From NCBI GenBank assembly GCA_026413225.1, contig CM048557.1, positions 47,313,371-47,377,370 of the forward strand: a stretch of 64,000 bases of DNA. Reading direction: 5' to 3'. Position 1 is the first letter of the stretch. Each line of letters opens with the position of its first letter. Under the pieces are notes generated by a model. The model was not told where the DNA came from. It saw only the letters and a list, made by a program, of their open reading frames with translations, and did no database searches. Both the position numbers and the translations under genes were made by a program. The DNA comes from Otis tarda. Taxonomy: Eukaryota; Chordata; Aves; Otidiformes; Otididae. Shown here in pieces: positions 46,843 to 60,026 of the stretch.

Positions 46843-49800
46843 CTGTATGCCTGCATTGCTGTTGTCCATGATTTTCCTAAGCATACTGTGTATTTCCCTT
46901 TAGGAAGCATTTGGGTGTTTAGACAATGTCTGATTTTCTTTCAGGTACGGTACATATTTCTATGTATACTCTTTTGTTGCCTCTTGTTTGATTTAAGTTG
47001 CATTTGAGAAAAAGGAAGAGCTACTATTGCCATTTATTTATTTAATTTTAATTGTATTTTATCTTTTTAATTGTTAGTTACAGAACCAAAGGCCTCTAGA
47101 GCTATTTATTATTTTGAAATCAAAATAACAGGAAGACAACACAGCTAAATTAATATTTGAACAAGCCAGGCAGACTTAACAGGGCAGGGTACTACATAGA
47201 GATTTCAGTCTCTATTTCAACAAATAAATCATTACAGATAACTCATTGTTAATATCTGCTTCCACAGTAGGTGTTGTCACACAGTTATCTGGATTTTAGC
47301 CTGTGAGGTCATGTTCTGTAAAATGAGGTAGTATACTTTAATTGATGCCTTGCCTTTCTTAGTCTGGATGTTGTCAGAGGTGTCTCCTTTTGCTGGTTCT
47401 AGAATCCCAGTGACTTGGGAGTTAGTCCTCATGAGACATGTAGAAGACTTGAAGACTTTGTTTCTCACAGCACTGCTCTCTGTCATGAGAAGAGCAAAAG
47501 CGTACAATCCATCCTTGGCCCCTCGGGATGGTTGGTATATGTGCATTTGGGTAGACTCCTGTCTACCAAGTTTACCAGTCTTGTTATCACTTGAGTAGCT
47601 TTTGATGTTACCCATGCATACATGGGTATGGGTATGACCTCTGGACTCAAGGCGAACTCTTTAGTGGGTAGTTGTGAACAAAATGCTGTGCTTGGAGAAC
47701 TGGATGGAATGGAGAATCCATGTTGCAGGCAGGAAGATTTAATACGTCTTGGTATTTGGGGTAGCGAGCTCTCCTCTTCAGATCAAACCTCAAAGGGATG
47801 AGGAACTTAAGACAAAAGTGGAAGGACTGAAATATGATAGAGTTGTACTTGTTTTTGAACTGTTGCTGACAAAAACTAGACTTTAATTTGCATTTTGTGT
47901 GGGGAAAAAAGATTTACATTTTAAAAAAACCAAACCACCAAAAAATCCCATCAACTCTTCAAAAACAAATATAGGAGTTTCTGTAGAAAAACTGTGTATT
48001 CTACTAGCATAGCAAAGGTTTGAATTGGACCGGATATAATAATTTAACCTGTGTTTTTGTAAGTCTTTTTCACCTTATTCTGAGTGTTTGGGTGTGGTGA
48101 TACTGAAATTCACTGTGATTCCTTTCAAGCCAGTTATTCAGAGTGGTAACTTGCGTATTTTTACCCATTAAATTATCAATAGTTCTTCCTACCGGAGTTG
48201 TGATCTTGTCAGACTGGATAGTCTGTGGGCATGGCCAAGATGCTTCAAAATTTGCATTTGGTGTAAGTTGTAGGGCTGCTGGCAAAAGCTGCTGGTGATG
48301 CTGTGGCTGACTACTTTCCATTGGGGTGTGGAGCCATATGTTTTTAGTGTTTTCATACTACCAATGCTAAAACCCATTGTACTACCATCAAGTTAAATTA
48401 CGTCACCAGAATCTGGAGTGGTGGCCTGCATGAGAAGTGTGTCTTTCAGCTCTAGGCGTGTCCTCCTGGGTCCCAGCTGATTTCATATGTTGGAAGCCTG
48501 TTGCTGCGAGTACTTCTTTCCCAGAATGAAGTATGGATGAGAGGACAGTGTTCATCTCTCCCAGGGTTCCCTATCTCAAAAGAAACAGTCAACATCTGCA
48601 CGAGCTACTTGCCCAAAGCTGGATCACCTGGCTCATGTAGGAACAATTTTTCTCACCTGTGCTCTGCTGGGAGGAGCGCTGCCAGCTGGAGGAGCAGAGG
48701 AAGAGTGAACCCTCCTTCCAGCCTCTCCAAACAATTGGTTTGGGAGAGCTGAATAGGGATGGGATTCAACTGACTGTAGAGCAGTGTACAGTGTCATTTT
48801 AAATGTCCTTTGATAGCCTACCTGGCCTTTAGTTGGCACTCCAGGAAACCGTAGCTTTCCCTCACATTCTTTGTCATAGTGGTGATTCCTGTGTGGATGT
48901 CTTGGATAACGCTAACGTATTTTCAGTGGTGCAAGACTGGTCCTTAGGCAGCTGTATGTTGTGCTAAGCAAAATTGCCCAGACCTGGCAAGACCAGAGCT
49001 GCAGGGAGATGAATACATGGTAGGGCTAGCTGCTGCTGAGAAGAGCACATGGTTGTTGAGGGTACTGCAGATAACTAGGGAGTAATAGCACATATTTATT
49101 TATTATATTTTTAATATGATGTGATACAGTGCATGCTTGGAAGAACAATGCTGTGGTGATACTGATACACTGTGGGGCTGTCCTCTGATTCAGTAGCTAC
49201 CTGTGTGGCTTGAGAAAGCAAACTGGACTCTGTTCACTGGAATTTGTCAAGGATGGGAACATTAAGCAGTATCACTCATCTCCAAATTTCCTTTTTTTTT
49301 CCTTCTTCAGCTACCTTTCATAAGGACAGTCTTTATTTGATATGTTACTGTAGTATTGTGTTATGCTTCACGTAAGAGTTGGATACAGTTCAGTAGTAGA
49401 TGAAATGATTTGTTTACTTAACCAGTGAATTATAACTGCTTTGAAATTCATTCAGGGGACTAGTGATATCTATTCAGGGTGAATATAGTTGCCTTGGAGA
49501 TGGAAATAAAGCTTTTAGCTAGTCTTGTCGCTTAGGTTTCAAGCAATTGAGTTTATAGTGACCTTCTGATCTAAGTGGATCCTTTTCTAGAAGAGGCGTA
49601 ATGTGCTGTGGGATGAGCTGGTCAGTCCTCCCCACACTCTCTGCTGCTAGAGATCTTGATGTCCGGCAGTGGCTGGGTGTCAAATGCAACCCCGAATAGA
49701 GGCCGAGGACTGAAAACTTAGTCTAGAAATCGTCTTGTGATTTACAGAATGTTTTTTTCTTTTTCTCTTGTGCCTCTGGCATAGAGGGAGGCAGAAGGCT

Positions 49801-51689
49801 TTGGAGAAGAGAAACTGAAAATAGGCTAAAAAGCAGTAATATTAAACTATTACTTCATTTTTAAATTTCCTGTTTCCTGAATGTGTTAATGCTGGATAGT
49901 TGCCAACAGGTCTGTAGGGATTTTTTTACTGTGTCTCTACAATTTTTATTTATTTATTTTTTTCTCAATTTCACAGCACTCCAGGGTCTTTTATTAATGT
50001 TGAGTTGAAACATAAAGGACTAGAAAGACTACTTTATTCTCTGCCCTTTATTCCTCTTGAGGATAAGGATATAGAAGGGGGGAAAAAGAATCCATTGGAG
50101 GCTGGAGTAATCAAAATTGTGCTTTGGAAAAGCTTTACAGGTTTCAGTTTAAACATGGGAGGAGAAAAGACAGGGACAAAATCCACTTCAAGTCTCTAGC
50201 TAGTTATTAGGTATAAATATGCACAGCAATTCAGGCTTTGATGTTAAAACTTGCAGGGTCTGGGAGATGCAAGGCATTTAAAAGTGTAATACTCTTTTTT
50301 TGGGGGGGGGGCTAATTTCTTTGCTCTAGTTAGTTGTGGAAGAACAAATTTCCAACTGCTTGGAATTTTCTTTGTGAGGAGAGGATTCCCTGTAATTCTA
50401 GAGCTAGTCAGCACCTATAGTTTCTGTGAATTTACAAATACTGATAATTCCAGATTATTAGAAACTGAGAACTATTTCTAGCAAAAGCAAGATATTTCAT
50501 ATTGTGGAACTGTATGAAGATAAGATGTGGAAAAAGCTGTTCGAATTTTAAGCATGTAATTAGTTTTCAGCAGAAAGTAAGGAAGGACCAAAGTATTTAA
50601 TATAATGAATGATACAGGAAATATAGCTTTATGAAATCAATAAAAACCCTGACAAAATCCTGGTAGAAATGGAAGGGATAGAAAATGCAAAATTAATAAA
50701 ATACATTTCAAACAACTGATTAAGCTGTTGTAGTCATTCAGGTTGAGAATTTATTGAGGTTCGAAAGCATCAGTCTTCTGTATAGATGATTAGATTCTGT
50801 TTCACTGATTATCATAGAAGTTTGAGGGGAATGTTGTGCCTCATATTCCATAGTCAACCTCTAACAATGAAAAGGTTGGTTGGAAAGAGATCTGATGTAG
50901 AGAACTGTGTGCCACTCTTGCTCTTCCTATAGCTACTATCAAAAAGAAGATACTGGATTAAGTGGATTAGAGCTTGTTTGCTAACTGGAAGTTCACTACA
51001 TAAATGATAGACTTTCACTGTGCTTAATGTTTGATTGTAGTTGTTCACTGTTCGTGTACTTTTCAGTCAGGATTTTCCTTTCATTTGATGCAACCAGTCT
51101 TCCTCTTTTTCTTGTCTTTAATATTCTGTGCTTCTAAATATATTTACCTGTTTAACTAAAACTGAGCTACAATAGGAAAATGCCTCCTGATAGTGTAATT
51201 TTTTCTTGTTTTTCTTTCAGAAACAAGTGATGATAAAAGGTTGGCAACAAAGTCATACTGCTAGGAGAGACTAAGAATATATCAATTAGGGTGTGAGTGG
51301 CAGACAATGGCAGAGCTACTCAGAGTAATGAATAGTGCTAAGATGCATGGGGTGCTCTTTTTCTCTTGAAGTAACATAACACAAAATGTGGAACTAAAAC
51401 TGAAAGGCAGCAGATTCAACAGTAATTGATAAAATAAAATACTTTTGTCATGTTTCGTAACTAAGCAGTGAAACTCATTACTGCAAGATAGCATCAAGGC
51501 AAAGAGCTTAACTGCAGCTGTTTAATAGAAAATTCATCTACGATTAGGTTATAATTTTATTTTCATGGAATAGAATATACATAGGGTGGATATGAGACTT
51601 GGACTCAGTTTTTATGCCAACCGTTCCATCCTAAGGGCTTGGAAGATGCTTCTCACGTACATAAATCCCTCTGTTGTTGCTTACAGTGA

Positions 51690-51796
51690 CTCTCCTTTGT
51701 ACGTGCATCAGGACTCTGTTTTGGCTGCTCTTAGGCACAGGGTACTGTGAACAGACTTGTTGGACCAGGTGAAACGTTCACTATGGCATGACTTTT
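51690..51796 (+). mobile_element. Possible ancient CR1-like 3' UTR trace
   Basis: GGCACAGGGTACTGTGAACA, then GACTTGTTGGACCAGGTGAA and CTATGGCATGAC, resembles the old amniote 3' UTR pattern of 'dinucleotide-rich GGATACTGGGCTAGATGGACC ... GTATGGC'. The match is short and strongly diverged, and it could be coincidence. Confidence 0.25.
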
Positions 51797-53051
51797 GGGT
51801 TTTTTCACGTTTGTTCTCCTATCTGCTTAAAGCCAGTTCTATTTGAAATATCATCCCTGATCTCACTGTCAGAGTTTTGAAAAGGGCCACCGATGTCTCC
51901 AGCACCACTGGCTACACATTTTGCAGTTTGGGGAATGTTTTGCTGTGAAAGCAGCGCATGGGGAGTAAAGACATCACTGCCTTCTCAAGCTCTGTGTCCT
52001 TTCTGCTGCTTTTTAAGTGGCTCTTTAAGTAAACTGCAAGTGAGGCCACATGAGCATTTGGAAAGCTGTCCATTAAACACAAAATACCGTTGCCTGCACA
52101 CCTTCCTGACAGCACCAACTTGTTAAGCAGAGCTGTCTTATTTTAGAAACCTCCCTAAGATCAGCACTTGTGTTTCTTTGCAGTCCAGAATAGCGTCAAA
52201 GCCCTTTTTCAGCTGTGCGTTTTTTTCCACCCACCCAACAATATTGAGGGGAGATGAGTTCCTGGTTTCTACAAGTGTTACTACACTGCATCCTGGTCTT
52301 TTAACTTAAGAGTTGATAGGAATTCTTTCTTGAACCATTTACCATTGTCAATATTAAGAAAAAGCTTTATGATTTAGGGAGAGGACTGAAAACCTAGATC
52401 TTTTCCCAAGAATATTAAAGCTGTAAAACTCAGGCAGATCATTTAGGTGTGAATCCTCCAAGGTTATAGACATTTCATTGCTACTGAAATTGATGGAAGT
52501 TTGTAAATTTATTTGGAGAGCTGACCTACTGAGGTTTAGTTATTATAGGGCTTGAACATTTCTTAATTCCAGCTCAAGCTTGGAAAGTATTGAGTATATA
52601 CTGCAACTATAGAATTGATCTCAAAAATGGATTCAAATTTTTGTTTACCCTCAAGCTTTCTAGATTTCATTTTTCCCATTTAATAAAGTAGGAATTGTAA
52701 TTTGTATTTACCTCAGTGGAAAAGATTAACCTCAGAAACAAGCAGTTAAGGCATAAATTCCTTTGCACGGGGATCAGTCAGCTGTGGGGATTATATGCAT
52801 GAACTGGAATGGACAGAGAAAGGGGAGCTTACCTTTGTGCCTCCATTTCCTGTGTCCTATCAGTCTGTTGTGATTTATTGGTAAGAACGTACGGAACCAT
52901 TATAAAAAATGAAACAAGAAAGCAAACAACCTAAATAGCTTGTCTGAATATAAATTTGGTTGATTTACATTGTTTCTCCAGCTCCTGCTGTTTTATAATC
53001 CTGTAATGCTTTGTGGTTTGGTGGGTAATGAGCTCCATCTAGTGACACAGC

Positions 53052-53165
53052 ACCCGTGTGCGCCACTTCTGCGAGGGGCGAGCCCGGTGCACGTCTGGTC
53101 TCTGCTTGGCTGGGGATCAGCCGCCTTTTAAAAATACGGCAAATGGGCAGTGCGGTGACACTTCA
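53052..53165. other. Small CpG cluster
   Basis: About nine CpG dinucleotides within about 110 bp, in surroundings nearly free of CpG. No promoter element or exon is recognised with it. Confidence 0.4.
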
Positions 53166-55704
53166 CAGGAGGAAAATGGAGACACAAGTGAAGTGGTTCT
53201 GTGAAGGCAGAATCATATCGTTACATCTACTTTTCTTACAGATTCCTTGCAATTAAAACTATTTTTCTTCAGAGATAAAAATAATTCGTCTATGTTAACT
53301 CCATGTGCGTGTGTACTATCTATAGAAATATGAATACTGATGGTCACTCAAAAGTTCAAAAACAACTGGAGCCTTTCCTTCTAGTTTACCATACTGCTGT
53401 ATTACTGCTGTAGTGATCTTCAACAGAAACTGGTCTTTTATGGCAGTGAGTCAGGGGTTTTACTATTGCAAGGCTTTAAGCAGCACAGTATGTAAATGTC
53501 AGAGATGTCTGAGTCTTCCTTGTGTACGCTGGTCTCAGGAAGCTCAACTGTGAGTCCTCAGCTGTACATTATTCATGATTAATAGAGCATATCTTTTAAC
53601 TCATTAACTGAAACATGTACTTGCAGAGCAGGAATCTGAGGTCTGTGCTGGCTGCTGCTCACACAAAGGGGAAGCTTATTATCTGAGAGTAATTTGTGCA
53701 GACCTCAGTGTGCCACTTAATAAGAAAACAGAACTCCAGACTGGCTTACAAAAATGTTTCTGCCTATTGGTTGTGTTAGAAGCGAAGTTAGTAAGAGAAC
53801 ACTGCTCCTTTTACAGAGAAGAAACAGGGGTACCATGGTGCTGAGCCTTCAGACTCTGGCCTGACAGAGGAAAGCTGTGGAGCCTCTGCTGCAGCAGGAT
53901 GCCTTTCTGCACTTCATACCCTTGAGACCATCTGGGGAAGCACAGGGACTGGATAGAAAATCCTTTACAGATTAGTAGTAGAGCTGTGGGGCTGTCTTGT
54001 CAAGGTGCTCTCTTTGTAGCAGCTGCTATGAAAATAGCAGGGGTAGCAAAGCTCAGTAGCTACTGAGGGGCGAAGATCCTCCCAGCCCATGTATACATGT
54101 ATTTCCTCTGATTTAGACTAGCTCCTTTTGGGCTAGTTTGGATATTGCTGGCATACCACTATGGATAGGCGTGGCAGGATACTTCTACAGCGGCAGGGAC
54201 TTAGCATAGGCGCCAGAATGGTCCTGAGAAGCAAGGCAGGCACCTGTGTGTGATTAGGCTGTACTGAACAGCCTTCTGCTGATGCCAGATTATTAGCAGT
54301 ACTTGTGACAGTGGTCATGACCATGATGTGATGATTGCAGCACAAACTGCAGTCTAAACATAACCTTGAGAACGAGAGAGGAAAAAATTTTATAAGAAAA
54401 GTTGAACTTTCTATTTTGAGAAAAGTCTTCTGATGTTGAGCCTGTCATGCAACACAACAGCCATTTTCTAGGCAGTCTGCGTGGAGCTGATGTCAGAGGT
54501 TGGACAGTAGGAGGGTACAGTCAAATAATTCTTGTGGAGTCTATCAATCTAACACAACTCTTTTTATCTCTTTTAAAATTTTAATTAAAATTGTGTGTAG
54601 AAGAGAGGTTATTTATGTCAAATTCTCCATTTTCTATGAGAGAAGAATCCAGCTATTCCATTCAAGTTAACAATTTTAATGTTATCCTTTAATCCATTGT
54701 CTTCAATGTTCTTTGGAGGAAAAAGCCAGAGGTCTTTCGTTGTAGAATGGCAACATAAACTCCTCTTACGTACCGTGTTTTACTGACGCTTTTTAACAGC
54801 GGGCTCAGAACACCCATACAAATCTGTACAATTCCTTTTTTGTCTGTTAGAAGGAGGAAAAATACTTCCCTAAACTGTCTTAGTATCTTGTCACATCTGT
54901 TGCATAAACTAAATATCTGTTTCCCCTTATTTTGTTATCACTTCTGTGCTCAGCTTTAGGTCTCATCTTTCTTCATTTCATCATTTTTTTCTTATTAGTT
55001 CTTTTTTTTTTTTTTCCCCCTTCTGAACTTGTCAGGTTCCTCTATTTACAGGTACTGGCAGCCATCAGTAATATACTGTGCTACCTCTCTTTCTTGATAC
55101 ATTTCTGGCTGAGCTGATTGCTAGTGAAAGGGAATATTTCTTCTATAATCATGCTGAAGTCATTGAGTATTAGCATGCTTGTTGCACTTGATGGTGTATG
55201 GGGCAGTGTCTTGCAACTTCTTGGGAAGGTGGAGAGAGCTTCAGTTAGGCAGCACGTTTGCTTGAGGCCAAAAGGAGGAGTTAGAAGTCTGTGTGCGGTT
55301 ACAGAGCTATGACCTCACTGGGACTGTGGAGGCAAGGTGGGATGGCTTATTGATGGAGTGCTATAATGGAGAGATACAGCCTTTTTAGAAAGGACAGGCT
55401 GGGAGGGCAAGGAGAGGGAGTTGCCCTCAATGTGCAAGCGCAGCTGTTATGCATACGGCTCTGCCTTGGGACCGGTCAGGACTCAGTCAAGAGTTTATGG
55501 GTAAAGATAAGTAGGCAGACTGACATGGGTGGTGTTGTAGTGAGTATCTGTTATTGACTTTCTGATCAGGCTGCCTTCTAACAACTGGAAGAAGCCTTGT
55601 ATTCACAGGCCCTGGTTCCTGGGGAACTTTAATCGCAATAAAGTGCAATAAAGGATGGCTCAAGGAGATTTCTCGAGTGTGTTGATGACAACTTTCTGAT
55701 ACAG

Positions 55705-55965
55705 ATGATCAAGGAGCCAGGAAGGAAGGGTACTCTACTGGACCTGATACTTAGAAACAAGGCAGAACTGGTTGTGGATGTGAAAGTTGGAGGCAGGCTT
55801 GGCTGCACTGACCGTGAAATCATGCAGTTCAGGATCCTAAGTGGAGGAAGCAGAGCAAAGAGCAGGACCACAACCCTGAATTTGAGGAAAGCAGACTTCA
55901 GCCACTTTGGAGATTTCCCTAGAAGAATCCCATGGGATACAGCACTGGAGAAAAGAGGGGTGTAG
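55705..55965 (+). pseudogene. CR1 ORF2 fragment (endonuclease C-terminal part)
   Basis: 86 codons with GTLLDLILRNKAELVVDVKV and LGCTDREIMQF, then FRRIPWDTALEKRGV-like residues before TAG. They match the same region of the 9.4-kb copy (LDLVLTNREGLVGNVELKG). The rest of the protein is deleted. Confidence 0.8.
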
Positions 55966-56210
55966 GAGAACTGGTGGATATTCAAAGATCACCTCTTCCA
56001 AGCTCAAGAAAGGTTTATCCGAAAAAGTACTCCATTAAGCAAAGGCAGCAGAAGGCTCACACAGATTGGCAAGGACCTCCTAAATGATCTCAGACATGAT
56101 TTGGGGAAGCAGCAGAGGGAAGACGACTGAACTGGGATTCTCAGTGCCGAGGGATTAAAAAAAATAGAAAACTTCCATTGGAACACCAGATGAAAAACAA
56201 AAAAGCCAAC

Positions 56211-56237
56211 TTTTTTTTTTTTTTTTTTTTTTTTTTT
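56211..56237 (+). repeat. T27 expansion inside a CR1 copy
   Basis: 27 consecutive T sit directly before ACAGTGAGGGTG. The younger CR1 at 44.07 kb has AAAAAAATTTTTT before ACAATGAG at the equivalent place, so a short T run has probably expanded here. Confidence 0.8.
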
Positions 56238-56427
56238 ACAGTGAGGGTGTTCAAATGTGGAAACAGGCTGCCCAGAGAAACTCTGGAGTCCCACCTTTGG
56301 AGATATCAAAAACCTGACTGGACATCCTCCTGGGCAGCCTGCTTTAGGTCATCTTGCTTCAAGTGTAGCCATTGAACTAGATGAGTTCAAGCAGTCCCGT
56401 CTGCTAGAAACCTAAACGTTTCTGTGA

Positions 56428-59400
56428 AAAGGTATACCACAAAAACATGTACTAATGGATAAACTTGTGCTCCTCCCCAGTGCTATCTCTTCCCTTTCTG
56501 CATTCCCCATCTGTAAATCTGAGGGGTTATGGTTGGTAGAGGCCAGATTTGTGCTGAAACTGCTGCAGATTTTTACTGTGCTACTTCACTGGAAGTAGTA
56601 TTTAATCTGATTTTTAGTATTCCTTTCTTTTTTTTTTTTGATACTTTCATAGCTCTTTCAATTAGTACTTTCTCTTCAAAATTACATTTAGTTTTAAAAA
56701 CCTATTTCTTTCTATCTTGTCTAAATTTACTCTTGTGTAGTTTTAAAGCCATTAACTTTTTTATGTTAATATACTTAATTAGTCTCTCTTTAAGGTTTGT
56801 TTAGTGCAGAATTCCTTACTAAGCCATTTTTGGAATTTGGAAAGGAAAAGCTGTGAAATATGTCCTTTAGAAATTCAAGGTATGCAAGCCTCCCAGAGCC
56901 ATCTACTTCCTTCCCACAGTGCGCCTTCTGACAAATGAAATGAGGTTGGCTCTTGAGAAAGAGGGAGAAACGCTGGCTGATGGGGAGATGTTGCAGATTG
57001 CAGCTTCTTTTAAGATCTCAGCTTGGGCGTCAATATACTCTGGTGATTAAAACGGAAAAAAAAGTGCAGAGCGATAAGCCACTAATAAATGCAAATTCTT
57101 AAAAATGCACTAAATTGGCTGTACATTGTGTATTTGCTACTTTTTATGTGTATGGAAAAAATGATTGAGCAGTGGGAGAGGAAGGAAATAGAGTTTAGGT
57201 ATGAAACGTAGTGAATTATTTACATTCATAGAATATGGATCTTAGTTTTTAGACCTTTTTTAAATCACTATTTAGGTTTTTCTCGTACCTGAAAGAGCAG
57301 TCGAACTGGCATTTTACTCAGGCAAACTGACCTCTATTTAATATTCAAGTGGCTTGGACTATTCTGTCTAATTTTTTTTAGGTTTTTTTTTTTTTTTTTT
57401 TACAAGATGCATCTTCCAGTGTCTCGCTAACTTAATTTTACTTTGTAGATATACAAATAAGTAAGTGCTTTCGAGGGTAAAAGCAGAGGCAACAAGCCCT
57501 ATTGTGTGCTGGCATAATGGTAAACTGTAATTGTTGATGCAAATCAGCAGTTATCCAGGTTGTCCAGAATCTGAATAGTCTGGAGACGACCATGTATGTG
57601 GGTTGTGGAAAAGCAGACAAAAGGGCTGGACAGCAAGTACTGCCCTACCTCCTGCAAGTCTCATTTTTATACAGGATGAATAGACAGATTATAACAATAT
57701 TTGCTTTAGAAGGCTGAAGAGGAAAAAAATAATTGCCTGTATATATAGGTTTTATGACCATTCAAAGAGGATTTAAAATATGAAACATAATGGGAACAGA
57801 TTCAGAACAACTATAAAATGCAATAATTGAGCCACTTCTAAGAGAAACATGATAATAAAGGGTTTGGGGTTGGTTTTTTGGGTTTTTTTTTGTTTGTTTG
57901 TTTGTTTTTTTTTTTGAATGTTCACCACTGTTCAGGAATGTATGCCTTCTTTTGTGCTGTCTGCATGGGCTAATTGAAAGAAAATGCTTAGGTTGGGCTA
58001 AACAAAGAAAAGCCAGTGTAATTTTTGGAAAAAGGAACTCAAACCTTGAAAGGAGGCCTATGCAGACTGTTCAAATGCTGAGCTAGGTAATGACACTCCT
58101 TTGTGGTGGATGCACTAAGTGATGTTGGCTTATAGGAAAGACGTTTTGTAGTTTGTATGAAAATATGAACAGCTTGTAGTTTTTTAGAGGGGAAAAAAGA
58201 AAAAAAAAAGGCTTTATGTTTGTGCTGGTACACATTGTGCTGTGATGTGTTTTTTACTTGCACTGGATAGCTTAGGTCAGGTGAAGCATCTGTTTACTTT
58301 CTTCAAAATTCTGTTTTTATTTTTTGGTGCTTTTGGTTTGGTGAATTATTTTTTGTTGTTGTTGCAGTGCTTTACTTGATTTGAAGTACAGTGTAAAGGT
58401 TATGACTTGCTCAAAGCAATGAAACCAGTCACTTGTATTAAGAACCTCATCTGGTGTGATACTTTAAAATTTTGACAAGTATAATTTTCTTATCCATGAG
58501 CAGTGGTGTTACTCCTGCTGTCGGTGATATTCTGATACTTGATTGAATTTGCCTGTTCTCTCTAGACTGCTTAGGTAATTGCAAGGAATAACCTTGTTTG
58601 AGTAGTTCGGGGATTTAGAAAGCTGTCATGAATACTTAGACCAGAGCTTTTGTAAAATACTCTTGAAGAAAGTAATTGAAGAGTGAGAGCAGAAGGAAGC
58701 AGAATACTGATTAGGGGCTGCTGTCTGACGTAATGAAATGCATTTTTGTAGCATTAGAGTGAAGGAGAGAGTAGTGGCACAGATGGTGAATTAGGAAACA
58801 ATTTCCACTTGTAACTACTGAAATCAGTTGATATTGACAATAATAAAGCTTGAGTCTCTCAACAGTGCTTGTTTTTTTTTTTTTTTTGATGTGTGCCATG
58901 TTATATTAGATTGTTTGGTGATTTTTTGGCTGATTTTCTGTATTCTAAAGTGTGCTGTATATGGCTGGTCGTTGAGAAGCAGATTGTGCAACCACTCAGC
59001 GTAATTTCACTGCTGAAGTTGGTGGTGGGGAGGGAAAGGCAAGATGAAATCTCTGCTAGCTTTCTGCAGTACTTGTCATAACTGCCAAGTGAAGGTGTAC
59101 GCAGTTCAGTCTAATGAAAATACTGCGTGCAGGCTAAGCGTGCGTGAATGTGTATGTAGGAATACATACCTATCTCTCCATGCGCATATTATATATGGCA
59201 CCTTGCCCAGTGGATGTGCATCGTGTTTATTTTTTGAGAAGGATCTCTGTTGGCAATTGAAACAATAAAACAGTAAATACGCCATATGTTGGTATCTTCT
59301 AGGTACTTGCAGAATCCAGTGCATGTTTCTGAGGTGGCAGCAGCTTCTAGAAAATGTTGATAAATCCTTATGGAAGCTTAAAGGGGTTAGTGTAAAATGA

Positions 59401-59510
59401 TCTCAAGCTCTCAGAAGTTTTCAAAAACTGCTGTTACTTAGAAAATTATCTTCAAAATAAAAGTGTATGAATAAAAAAGTCTTCTATTTAAGTAGCAGAA
59501 ATGGCAGTAC
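56428..59510. other. Unique DNA, no gene recognised
   Basis: T-rich tracts at 57,383-57,401 and 57,861-57,915 and a T run near 58,870-58,887; otherwise nothing recognised. Confidence 0.45.
57861..57915. repeat. G/T-rich tract with (TTTG)n
   Basis: GGTTTGGGGTTGG, then T runs, then four TTTG units and a final T run. Confidence 0.8.
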
Positions 59511-60026
59511 CGAGAGACCAGTAGGTCAACGCAGGTGATTCTCCTCCTCTGCTCTCATGAGACCCCACCTGGAGTACTGGAGGGCCACGAAGATGATCAC
59601 GAGGGCTGGAGCACCTCTCCCATGAAGACAGGCTGAGAGAGCTGGGGTTGTTCAGCCTTGTGAAGAAAAGGCTCTGGGGAGCTTTCCAGTACCTCAAGGG
59701 GGCCTACAAGAAAGCTGAGGAGGGACTTCTGACAAGAGCAGCTAGTGACAGAACAAGGGGTAGTGGTTTTAAAATAGGAGGAGGTAGATTTAGACTAGAC
59801 GTAAAGAAGAAATTCTTTACTGTGAGGATGATTAGGAACTGGAAGAGGTTGTCCAGAGAAGTTGTGGATGCCCCATCCATGGAAGTGTTCAAGGCCAGGT
59901 TGGGACTGGGCCCCAAGGATGGGGCTTTAAGTAACCTGGTCTACTGGAAGGTGTCCCAGCCCATGGCAGGGGGGTTGGAACTAGATGATCTCTAAAGGTC
60001 CCTTCCAACCCAAACCATGCTATGAC
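59511..60026 (+). mobile_element. CR1 LINE 3' fragment (+)
   Basis: About 515 bp. It starts within the codons equivalent to [15 protein letters not shown] and ends with a 3' UTR and one degenerate octamer (CCATGCTATGA). Compared with the 43.3-kb copy it lacks 60 bp between GAGTACTG and GAGGGCCAC, plus about 12 bp near 59,676. Its 3' UTR (CCCAGCCCATGGCAGGGGGG near 59,955) belongs to the common GTTGGAACTAGATGATCTC type. Confidence 0.9.
59648..59995 (+). pseudogene. CR1 ORF2 C-terminal fragment
   Basis: An open frame containing [18 protein letters not shown] and FRLDVKKKFFTVRMIRNWKR, matching the C-terminus of the 43.3-kb copy. The reading frame then runs on into the 3' UTR because the usual stop is lost. 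No enzymatic part remains. Confidence 0.8.

Larger units (their letters stand above)
46843..55264. other. Unique DNA, no gene recognised
   Basis: About 8.4 kb. A possible ancient CR1 trace lies at 51.69-51.80 kb and a small CpG cluster at 53.05-53.17 kb; a G10 run is at 50,302-50,311. The remaining frames are short and featureless. Confidence 0.45.
55265..56427 (+). mobile_element. CR1 LINE (+), internally deleted
   Basis: The order is conserved but pieces are missing. Endonuclease coding part: GAGCTATGACCTCACTGGGA near 55,303, then AGGACAGGCTGGGAGGGCAA near 55,391. A jump follows to the GCCCTGGTTCCTGGGGAACT region at 55,609. The segment encoding GTLLDLILRNKAEL comes next, then at about 56,160 a jump over essentially the whole reverse transcriptase to the C-terminal and 3' UTR end (AACAGGCTGCCCAGAGAAAC near 56,261). 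It ends near 56,427 with one degenerate TTCTGTGA unit. The 3' UTR belongs to a different subfamily from the inserts at 42.8 and 43.3 kb. The start is uncertain by about 50 bp. Confidence 0.85.

Noticed and set aside
51204-51270. TTTTTCTTTCAG followed by an AAACAAGTGATGATAAAAGG stretch as a possible exon start
   Set aside because: Stops appear within a short distance in the available frames, and no donor or recognisable peptide follows.
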